From Dendrophyllia cribrosa (Eukaryota; Cnidaria; Anthozoa; Scleractinia; Dendrophylliidae), in assembly GCA_024195265.1 (NCBI GenBank), contig JAJLRJ010000007.1, forward strand, positions 10,280,328 to 10,344,327: DNA of 64,000 nucleotides. Reading direction: 5' to 3'. Each line of letters opens with the position of its first letter. Positions within the stretch are counted from its first letter, which is position 1. Below the pieces are notes generated by a model. The model was not told the DNA's origin and made no database searches. It saw nothing but the letters and a program-made list of their open reading frames with translations. The position numbers were made by a program, and so were the translations under genes. Below, piece by piece: positions 12,401 to 24,400 of the stretch.

Positions 12401-15400
12401 TGACGTGTGACGTGTGACACATATCTTAGGCGTTGGCCAAAGCCGCTCGTAAGCATGCGCACAGTTGAAATACTGCGGAGTATATGACTGGCAGGCTCAA
12501 GTCTGTGGTCCCTCGATAGGTAATACACTGTGTTGGAGCAACTGACTACAGTCGAAGCTTCCATAAGCGGACACCCTCGGAAAGCAGAAACGTTTCCGTA
12601 ACTGGAGCTGGCCCCTTACGGGAATGATTCTCGTAAGAGGAGAATTCAAATGAAGTTTTTTCTAAAGATTCCTAATATTCCTAATATATCTATAGTTAAA
12701 TGTTCTAACGTTGCGTGTTTTGTTGCTTTCAGATCACTTTTTAAACGATTTCTTGTTGACGTTTCCAATTTTTATGACCACAGAGGCTTTATGCTGTGAA
12801 CTGCTTTTCAAATATCCTTTACAAAAAAGGACAACAACTCAACGCCTGAAATGACTTAATAGACATCGATTCCGTAACATTAACAGGACGTTCGTGTGCT
12901 GTGAATGGCCTACCTTCCTACCAAACTGCCACCTAAACCTTTCAACCATTAATAAAATAATCAAAAACCTCGCGAAATTCGGGTCTGTCGATCTTGCATA
13001 ATTAGGTACTTGCGAAATACTACTGAGAATAAATTGACTAAAACAATGGTTCCCTATCACATATGTTTTGTTTGTCAGCCCAGAAAGCCTTATTTGCGTA
13101 AGACCAGGTCTACTTATCTCTTTCTCTTCCTTTTTAAGTTTTTATGACCAAGAAAATGCATTTTTTATGACTGACACATAAGGCCAAAACAAAGGTAATT
13201 CAAAATAATGTGGTAGGTAGGAATATCTACTAAACCGGAGCACGGCCAGAAAAACGGTATAGTCCTTAATTTTATTCAGTTATAATAGAACGAACTTCCT
13301 CAACTGTGGACAGGACATGAATAGGAATACAATCCATGAGCATTCTGATGCCATTAAGAAAAGGTAAGAAATAAAAGTGATAATAATGAACGTTATTAGA
13401 GCGGTCATCACTTGAGTGTTGTATAACCAAAACCAAAGTAATTACTCTGTCCAATCACAAGAAACGCAGACAATCCAATGAACCAATCAGAGCTCAAAGC
13501 AGATACATGTGGCGGCCACCAAGCGCGGGAAAACGCGTGCAAGCAAGCCACGATTGGTTTTGGTTATACTCCTAATTGGTTAAGTAATTAAGTGGCGCGA
13601 GGTTTTTAGCCAATCACAAAGCACAGCAATGCAAAACAAAAACAATCGCGAAATAACTTTCGTCACTAAATTAAAAACCGCGTTATTGTGGAAAAATAGC
13701 ACCTGAAGACTAAAACGTTTGAACCACAGCATAATAAATTAAAAAGAGCCACAGGAAAGTACTGTGCGGCGTTGCCTTTTATTTGCAGGGTCACACGGAT
13801 TTCATCTACAGACTCAAAAGTTAGAACCATCTTGTACAGCATAATAAACAGTACCACCGGGAAGTAATGCTCAGTAGCTTTCATTTGAATGGTTACATTT
13901 TTAGGATTTCGTCTATAGACTCAACAGTTAGAACCACCTTGTACAACATAATAAACAGCATCACAGGAAAGTACTGCTCGGTTGCTTTCATTTGAATGGT
14001 CACACTGAGTGTAGGATTTCATGCACAAACTCAATAGTTAGAAGCACTTTCTACGGCGTAATAGACAGTACCACATGAAAGTGCGGCTCAATAGCTTTCA
14101 CAGGAATGCTCAGATGTCGTGCTTATTCCACATAAACCTTCAGTTAATTCCACGGATACGATTCTAGGGTTGTTCAAACGACGCAACGCTGGTGCACTTT
14201 GGCGGGAAATCTATTTATGGAAGACAAAAGCATTTGTAGCTTTATCGAGGTAGGAAAAAGAAGAATGAAAAGAAACAATCACTTCCTTAAAAATAACCCG
14301 GTGTTTGAGGCCAGCATCCATAAAAATGTAACCTAGCCAAAAACTGAACAAAAATCTAAAATAAAAGGAAATACTAAGGAAAAAAAGAACTGAAGTTAGG
14401 ATTGCATGAAAGATGCCTCGTGGGATGTATGGCCCATGCAGGCCTGTTGGCACTGGTATCACAGCCATTTCTGCAGCACCCAGTTAGATTCACAAACAAG
14501 TATAGATATCAGGTCTTTGTAGTTAATAGATTTATAGCTTTTATTATATTTTATGTAGGTTATATTTAAAACCATGTAGTTATATGTTGAAAAGCCCTTA
14601 GGGGAGGATATAATAAGTATGCATGTATTCATGTAGGTTCTGTGATTTGAACGGTTCAATAACAAGAAGAGATGAGTCGAACCGTCGTTTTAAATCACCG
14701 CAACAAACACAGATTGAACAACATACCAGAGCAACGGGGTAGACGTCTTGATAGTTTTTATCCCATTTTAAGCAGTTTAATTAAAAATCCTAATTTTCGT
14801 TTTTAAGGCCCTGTCACACTATTGCGTATGAGAGAAACGTATGAGTTGCGTATGGAAATTCATAAAATAATTTTCATACGCACAAAATGACCAGCTTACT
14901 TGACCTATGAGTAACGTACCTCTAGCGTAACTCTCGCATATTCAGCGTATGCCTAGCGTATGCTTAGCGTATAAACCATACGTCCGAATACGCACAAAAT
15001 TTTTAAGCATGCTTAAAAATTTTTTTCTGCCTCGCCGTTTGCCAGCGTATGTCACCGTATGCGACCATGCTTGAAACGTATACAACCTAACGTACCCCTA
15101 GCGTATGACAGCGTATACCAGCGTATGAGTGATATTTTTCATACGCTGGCATACGCCAGTACGATACGCAATAGTGTGACAGGGCCATTAGTAAGGCTAG
15201 TTTGCTGATAACCCGGATAAAACCATTGCACAGAACACTACTTAAATAGAGGATGGTAAGCCTGTGCTGTCATGTTTACGAGTTCATATACTGTTTTTGT
15301 TTTGTGCCTATAGGATTTACTAAGTTTCTTGGAGAAGGACAAACTGAACCATGAGTTCAATTCCTTGAGGACAGAAATACTCAAGCTCCATGAAAGGTAT

Positions 15401-18400
15401 ATAAGCTTAAATCGATATTAAAACCTTATGAACAAGTGAAGTTTAACAAACAGGGGCGGATCCACGATTTTTCTTAGGAGGGGTGCACCTCTAAGGAATG
15501 ACGTAACTGAAGGGTGACGTAAACAAATTTTAAAAGCGAACAACGCATTTTTTACAATTTTGTATTAATTAGGTTTTTATAGTTGTACTGATGAGTTTAC
15601 CGTGTCTAAATAAAGTTATCCTATCCTATCCTATCCCTACTAGGCAAGTGGGGGGGGGGGGGGGGGGAGGGGTACGCACCCCCTGCACCCCTCCCCCACT
15701 TGCCTAGACTGCGTTGTTCGCTTTTAAAATTTGTTTACGTCATTCCTTAGAGGTGCACCCCTGCAGCCCTCCCCTAGATCCGCCCCTGATTTGGCAAATC
15801 ATCTCAGAGCTTTTCCTCATTATAGTTTACTCAAACATTTCTGAAAATGTTTGCTTGTCCGGCTCCACCAGCGCAATACATCGTGTATAGACAGAGTCTG
15901 GGTCCTTTTTCCAACTGCAAAAGGATTGGCCGTGGCATGGTCCAGTTCGAGCTTAAATCAAACCCACCCAACGAGCCAAATTCACCAAACATTTGTATCA
16001 CCTACCAATTTTCGATGCGTTCGGTTGCCTTAGATTAAAATTAAACAGGCCAAAGTACTATAAACAAAATGCTTTTTGTTATATTTTGTTGCGTGAAAAC
16101 ATTCGTCTATAAAAAGCATCCCCAGTTTAGAACAGATTTAAAGCGAACAAGCAGATTTTCTGCGAGCGCCTTATAATTGAAAAAAAAATATGGTATGTTT
16201 TCCAAGATATTTTTAAGGAAGCTATTTCAGTGTCTCCCAAAATTTTTAGCTGGATTTTTTGAGAACCAAATAAAGTCATTTTTCATCTTTTTTAAAACTC
16301 AGGCGTAGTTTCTATTTGGTACGAAAACATCAGTTTACATTTCCAGTTTATTTACGTTATAATTTTCATCGAACAGCTATTTGGCGGAACAATTAGGTGG
16401 TTTGCACATGACGTCATAACAAATAAAAAATCTAAACTATTTATCCCACAAAAGCTGTTTCGAACATGGTATGTAGGTACCAGTGTTATTATAATCCTTC
16501 AAAAAAAGTTTCAGGTTTTAACGATGTTTTGCTTCCGAATTTTAAATTTTAAATGTGTCATGCAATTCGTCACGCCATTTCAGATAAGCCGTGAAAATAA
16601 ACGAAATTGAACCAGTTGAAAGTTATTTTTGCATTATAGATGCTTATAAGACGATTTACTGGAACCAGAAGCTCATAACAGACGTGATAAGCTTCTGCTG
16701 GAACTTATAGTGAATCCAATATTTTGTGATGAGATTTTGGGTGTAATTAAGTCTTTGAAGTTTTTGCCACCATCTTGGTGCCCCTAAGTGGGGCACTAAG
16801 ATGGCCGCTCCATACATTTCTTACTTAAAATGTCTAATATTTATTCGCCTTTAACTCTTGAACGAAATGCTCTTGGGCTTTAATATTTAGCCCAGATGTG
16901 TAGTTTTAAACTCTGTGCAATTCGATAAACATTTTAGGAACTAAATCTGCTTTTTTAACTAAATCTTCTTAATTTTGATATGACGTAAGTGAAAACACCT
17001 CATTCCTTGGGTGCTCAACCTCGTCCCCAGGGTCTTCTCGGTTTTCAGAATGGCGGCGCTCAAAACCGAGAAGCCCCTAGGAACGAGGTTGGTTGGGTAC
17101 TCTTATTAAATTGCTTCTTCACACGAAATATTCGCTTCATGTATCGTTCGATTTTTGAAGAAAAAGATAAATTTTGTTGATAATTAAGACAATCGCCTTT
17201 TAGTTATTAATTAAAACAAATTATCCAAAATTACCAATTTTCCCCCTTTATATCGTGACAATACGTTGCCTGGAAATTTCCCCACAATAAAAGATAAGGA
17301 TTATACTAAGTTTTTTTCTACTTTAATCGCTTCGAGTTTTCATCTTGTTGTTTTTGTTGTTTCAACACAGATTTCCAAACATAGAAAAGTCACCTAGCTC
17401 ACCTGGTCAAAAGGTAATGTAATTTTCTGAATCACTGATGACTGAGCAGCGTAGGAACGAACTAATCAGAAATTATTATTCTGACGGCACGATATAGAGG
17501 TTCGCGTGTCGTCATGGGACATCTCGGGACTATTTAATGGTTTGTCGGGAGATACTTATCATTCTAGGTCGCTCAGTCTTCTCGATGTTACAAAAGTATC
17601 AAGTAATGTTATCAGTTTTTGTACCTTTTCCTCTAGGTCCAGTGCCAGTGCGCGCTTATTAACACCCTCTACATTCAAATACATTCCACAGTTTATTTCT
17701 TTTTAATCTTAGCAACAAGACTTTCCACGCAATTTATTACATAATGAACTCACACTGGCAAGAACCTGACGTTACTTACACGAATTTGAAAATGATGAGT
17801 GAGTCATCGAAACCGGCGTCATTCGAAACTACTATAATCGCTAATTTTTATTCTTAACGTATCCAAAACCTCCGTTATTCTTATTCTTATTCTTATTCTT
17901 ATTCTTATTCTTATTCTTATTCTTATTCTTATTCTTATTCTTATTCTTATTCTTATTCTTATTCTTATTCTTATTCTTATTCTTATTCTTATTCTTATTC
18001 TTATTCTTATTCTTATTCTTATTCTTATTCTTATTCTTATTCTTATTCTTATTCTTATTCTTATTCTTATTCTTATTCTTATTCTTATTCTTATTCTTAT
18101 TCTTATTCTTATTCTTATTCTTATTCTTATTCTTATTCTTATTCTTATTCTTATTCTTATTCTTATTCTTATTCTTATTCTTATTCTTATTCTTATTCTT
18201 ATTCTTATTCTTATTCTTATTCTTATTCTTATTCTTATTCTTATTCTTATTCTTATTCTTATTCTTATTCTTATTCTTATTCTTATTCTTATTCTTATTC
18301 TTATTCTTATTCTTATTCTTATTCTTATTCTTATTCTTATTCTTATTCTTATTCTTATTCTTATTCTTATTCTTATTCTTATTCTTATTCTTATTCTTAT

Positions 18401-21400
18401 TCTTATTCTTATTCTTATTCTTATTCTTATTCTTATTCTTATTCTTATTCTTATTCTTATTCTTATTCTTATTCTTATTCTTATTCTTATTCTTATTCTT
18501 ATTCTTATTCTTATTCTTATTCTTATTCTTATTCTTATTCTTATTCTTATTCTTATTCTTATTCTTATTCTTATTCTTATTCTTATTCTTATTCTTATTC
18601 TTATTCTTATTCTTATTCTTATTCTTATTCTTATTATTAAATTCTTCTTCTTGAATCATATAGAGCCGCCTTCAAGTTCGGCGCATGGGTGTTATTAACA
18701 TTACGAGGATCAAAGAGGAATATAAACCAATTAGAGGTGGTGATCAAAGTGAGTGCATCAAAATCACATTCCCAGGAAATGACTCTAGAATATATGCGAG
18801 ATTCAATGGCCACGGATTAATCAGTGTGAACTATTGAGTGTAACCCTCGTTAAATAAAGTTGTTTACTGTAATGCGGAGATTTCTAGCCTGGATTTTTTT
18901 TTATAGCAGGTACTCTTCTTGTTCGTCGGAAAAAATGGTTTTCTCTCATAAAAAAAATAGTTATCCATACCAAGGTCAATTAAGATCATCCATGATTTAA
19001 GCAACAAATAGAGGGCTGCGTGTTTCGAAGGAGGGGAAAGCTTCTACGTCTTTATCCATGTAGACGCTATGGTCACATTTGGCCTAAAGAGGGAGGGGGC
19101 GGGTGGGTGGTGGTGGGGGGGGGGGGGGGGGGTGGTAGTAACAATACTTGTTGATGCTTGTTCTACAGAAGTTGTAAGCCGAAAATAATAGTGTATTATT
19201 CTGCCTCATGTATTGTTATTTAATGAGTTATGGAAAGCCACTCGGGCCTGGGACAAACCCAAACCAGAGAGCGATTTGTGTCTCTGAAGGTGTTGTATTC
19301 AACCCGGCTTGCCTGAGGGTGGGAGGGTGGGTCACTAACCACTTCGTTTGGTGGTTGATGAACAGTGTCGTAATATCTTACACCCTACCCTTTATATCCG
19401 CGTCCTGCCCGTGAGAATACTCATTAGCATTTTCCCATGGGCATAATTTACATATTCAAATTGAGTTTGAATAGCAAGATGTTGGGGCATCTAAACGAGT
19501 TGTATTATATTGTACCATTTTCCCTTGCTTTTCGTTTCAGACATTTTCCGCGTTTTTTGTGCTGATCACACTTACACCACTTTAGCATTACCATACAAGG
19601 CTACTGCCCAGACCATTATCAACACCGCGGAGGAGCGGGTGCTATTGGGTGACGACTGCCTTTTATGCGAGGTCAAATCTTCAGGAGGTTTGTAGATAAA
19701 CCAACACGTTCTCAGGTCTAAATTCACCATTATCCTGAATTGTCAAATTGCTCTGAATTCATGATTATAGTTAATTTAGAACACTGTTTCCCAGGACATT
19801 TAAAAGAGAAAAGAAGAAATAAAAAAAGCCATGTTATTTGGACTGGATTCGAACCCGGAACGACCGCTATTAGGAACGTCTTCTTACCACTAGACCACCG
19901 AACAACAAGATATGCAAGATATTTATTTGAGTCTTGCATAGAATATCAAAGAATATCATTGATCTACAGTGATTAGGCCTAAGCGCTGATTTCAAATGGT
20001 TAGCTTTTTGTTGAGGTTTGGTGATCAAGCTTTTCCATTTACTTTCAAAAATTATTTTCTAGCGAGTGATTTTATAGGCTTACCACAGGGTGTAGAATAA
20101 GCGCATGAATTTTATTATGTTAAAAAATTGAGGTTTGCTCAACCAGCAGCGTGGTGGTCTAGTGGTTAGAAGAGAGGATAAGTCAGCGAAAGGGTCGCAG
20201 GTTGGAGTCCTGTCCGAACACTAAGGATTGTTCTTTTTCAACAAAAATGCTGACTTCCCAGACTGTCAGTGTTCTAAATTAACTATAATAGTGAATTCAA
20301 AGCAATTTGACAATTCAGGATAATGGTGAATTCAGAGAGGAGAACGGGTTTAGATAAGCGTATTGAACACTCACTTGATACTGACGCGTGTGCGTGCGGA
20401 ACAGGCGACCGCTCGTGAAAAACGCTTGTCACGATTTCGTGCACGCGCATGTGTTTCGCTCGTTCAACAATAATCTTCAAAAGAAAACAAAGGCCGCGTG
20501 TAGTCTGGTACCGACTGTTCCTCGAGCCTAACTGCAGGGAGGCAGTGAATGTGAATAATAGTGCTTTATTATTTTCCGGTCATCATATTTTCCCGGGGTA
20601 GTCAGCTTATGGAATAGCTTATCGCATTATTTAAAATAAATTGTGACTATAAATACATTGAAAGCAGCCCTTTTGTAATATTATACCTCTGAAGTTCCAA
20701 GTTACCAGCCACCATAGTTGTATTGTATTGTACCTGTAGTAGTTCTATTCTTTCCTAAAGTATAAAGCAAGGCTGATACTACATAGAACATTTAATGCAA
20801 CAACAACATGATAGAGCCCAAACTGAAAGCCAAAATGCAACCGTGGACAGCTGTTTCGACCTGGTTGGGTCTGCTTTATACTTTAATATTATCTCTATTT
20901 TTGGCTGACTACATCTTCTCTAGCCGGGCTACGTACACCCGCAGTATTTTCGTTCGCGGTCCTTTGCTTCTTTTTTACTTTTATTATATTATATTTCCTC
21001 TGCTTTCAAATCTTTTTAGTTCAAGAGGGTGAATTAAGGCGAGACTCTGAATTTGAATGAAATTTAACTGAAGGGGTTTAAAGAAGGGATGGAAGAAGGA
21101 AAATGATTTTTGGAACACCAACAGACAGTTCATACCCACGTAAGAGCACCCCAGGTTGCTAGTGGACTATTTTGGTGTCCATCTGTTAATTATTAACTAC
21201 AAATTCTAATTTTAAAACTGCATTAAATCTTTCTTATTTCTCTTAATTTTACCAATCCTTTGAGAAAAACTATTTCCTCCCAAACATACCCAAAAATCAC
21301 CCACAAAATTTACAAAACACCCAATAACAAAAATTGATTTCATGAGATGAGCATAGAGTTTTTGGATTGCTTGAAATGTGAACGAGATATTTCTATTAAA

Positions 21401-24400
21401 GCCATGTTAAGTGGCGGAAAAATGACATTCAGGTGGAGTCCCGCTTTAAGTGGGATGTGAGTCCAGTTTCTTCTCCGGGCACGTAAATTTTGTATGTAAT
21501 CATTCAGTAGTATCTGTGGCAAAACTATTAATTAAAATAATAAATAAATAAATACCAGGCACCTATTTTTATTAACCTGTAATTATTTAAAAACGATACT
21601 GATTTGATTTCATTTGAAATTGCTTCTTGTAGAGCGGATCCCATTCAAACCCAATGAAATCTGTGTTACGACGGGGCTAAGTGTGAATGGAAGACTGTTC
21701 ATCGCGCCCAGAGAACACTTGGACTCACTGGTCAGTCTATTACTGAAATAGAGTATATATTTTGCTGATTTTGCCTAAAACAGTAGTATAAGAGTTGGCG
21801 GTACCAGATCAGTTTTGCAAAACTGATCTGATACCAAGCCAACTCTATACTACTTACCATATAATGGCAAAAATAAAATGGAAATATTAAATGCAATAAT
21901 TAATTAAAAATATTAAATGGTAAAATCAAATGAAACTATATGTTAATAAAAACAAAATGGTGCGTTTATTTCATTGCGTGATCCAGCATAATAGAATCCT
22001 TTGCGTGACACAATTCTCGGAAACATAGGAAGTCTACACAGGATTTAATTAAGGAAAGTTATTTTATAATGTCCATAAGCATATGAATTTATGCCATCAT
22101 CTGATATATACCTTTTGTCATCGAAACAGCTGAGTGATACTTTATTGATTTCATAACTTCCTAATTTATGGTTTTGACTTCTTATTGTTTTCATAGTGTG
22201 ATGCATCTGTTTATTTCCTAATAACGTTTCTTTATAATCTTGATGCTTGATATTATTTTTGATAATATTCTTTTTGATTCCCTTGGCTGTCTTTCCTCCT
22301 TTTTGGTTATCTTTTATGTAACTATACATTTTGGATCGCAACCCAACAAATTCACAAATAGGAACTCCTGCGGCTTCATCTTTGAATTTACCAATAACTT
22401 TTTTATTTGTCTTATCAAAATACGGGGAGCTTTCAGGGTAGTCGCTGTTATCGAATTTATTTTTATCATTCCAAAAGTCTTGGTATACATCTTCAGCTTC
22501 GATTTCATAGGTCAAGCTGTCTGTGTCTGTGAAGAGTAACTTGGCTTTGTCTTCATATTTCTTTTTAATGTAGTTATAATGGAAATCGTACATTAACGTC
22601 TTGCTTAAATCTAAGATGCACATACCCACATAAGCCGGCCTGTTTAGGGTAAGTGTTTCTTTGATCTTATGCACAGCTACTAGATTTTCGTTGAAGATCT
22701 TACTACTAACATACGTTGGTTTACTGGCATATTTCAATAGTTTTTTTTCATCGGTGATTAGTCTTACATCTACTCGCTTTCTAATATTTTCCATCGTTTT
22801 ACCAAATACAGAGTTATTCATAAGTTTAAAGAAGTCTTTTTCAAAAGCATTTTTTGCGTTCTTCCTTTTTTCTGTATTAAAGTCGATATACTGTTTTAAC
22901 CAAGGAGATTGATCAAACTCTAGTACTCGATGGACTTTAGTTATTTTCAAACCAAGATCAGTGTATAATTGAAGGTTCCTATAATGGAGCACGTATTTTT
23001 CTTTGTTCTTCAAGGTTGGTATCAATTTATGAACTAAACCAGTTGATATTTTATATTTCTTCGCGATGTTTTTACAATACCCAGACAACATACTCTCAGT
23101 TACTTTAACCTTTTCCGGTCCTAGCGGGTAGTCATTATGAAGATTGTGTAACCCTTCAGGATACTCTAAATCTACTTCCAGTATCAAACCCTTCTCACTA
23201 TCTTCTTTATACTTGGCTAGGTCTATCTTATCGATCTGTTTTTGTGTCATCCATCTGAATCCGCCTGTTGGAAGGTATTGACTCATTGCCCAGCCATACA
23301 GATTATTGGCGTCAAGATACATGATATACTTTGAGGGCGCCTTCTCATCATATGTTTTCATGTATTTATTGTTTGCTTTTCCATAGCGGTTGGCTATATA
23401 GCTGATTCCGCCACGCATGCCCTTTTCAATAAATTGAAACATATCAATATCGACCATAAGCTCTAATTTAATGTCAGTCATTTTTAGCATAGCATCCCAT
23501 GACAAACCGGGAGATGTGAAATAATGACATGGATCAAGTTTATAGTATTCTAGGCATGTTTTCCTGAAGTTTTCGAATACATCAGCTAACAGAATGATGT
23601 CAGATTTAAGGTATAAGTCATGGTACTCACCCATATTTTTAAGAGAGAATGTATTCCACACATTTTGGGCATGTTTATAGTCTTCGTCTGATATATGTTC
23701 ATCATTTAATATGCTGTAAAATTCTTCTTTCGGTGGTAGCTTTTCATCGAATTTATTATAACTGTCCATGTAGTCGTAAGGGTATACTCCTTTTTGTGAC
23801 ATTAAATCAAGTTTTTCACCTTTGAATTTTTGAGAGGTGTATTTCAACAATTTTTTTGGTAGATTGCTCACTAGTTTTTCCAAACTTGAGCTCATAAATT
23901 GGAAACTATCAATAAAGGTAAGATGATTACCCAACATGAAAGCCATATACTTCTCCATGTTGTTAGGTATGGCATTGATATTCATTTGACACTTTTCACC
24001 TTTCTTATTTGTATATGTATGCTTCTTGACTATTTCACCAATCTCTTGCATTATAAAATGACTGTCATACCCACGGAGATTGTGAAATATAACAGGTATT
24101 TTTATTTCTTCTGGTTTTATTTTGAGTTTCAGGTTGCAATCTTGATGAGCAGAGCCTCTGTATTTGCCTATAATATGGCAATGGTCTCGAACTCGAATGT
24201 CCTTATCAGTATATTTTTTATTACAAATATGACATTTTTTAGCTTTTTGAAATTCCTCTTCATCATCTTTTGTCATTTTTAATGGTTTGTTAAATTCCTT
24301 TTTCATAATATTTTTACAATACTTAACTTCTTCTAGCATAGCTTCCATAAATTTGTATACGGCTTTTTCACCTCTGTATATTTGTGTTTGTTTCGTGTAT

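Noticed and set aside
12800..13060. EPAC REM domain truncated by an in-frame TGA (pseudogene call)
   Set aside because: The U12-type donor at 12812 and two further short exons (13280-13363, 14168-14249) restore phase and conserved residues.
17841..18659. 272-codon Asn-Lys repeat ORF on the minus strand
   Set aside because: It is only the translation of the TTATTC hexanucleotide array.
20150..20215. Functional tRNA gene
   Set aside because: Box A and B are present but stems do not close; it belongs to a SINE with a matching inverted partner.
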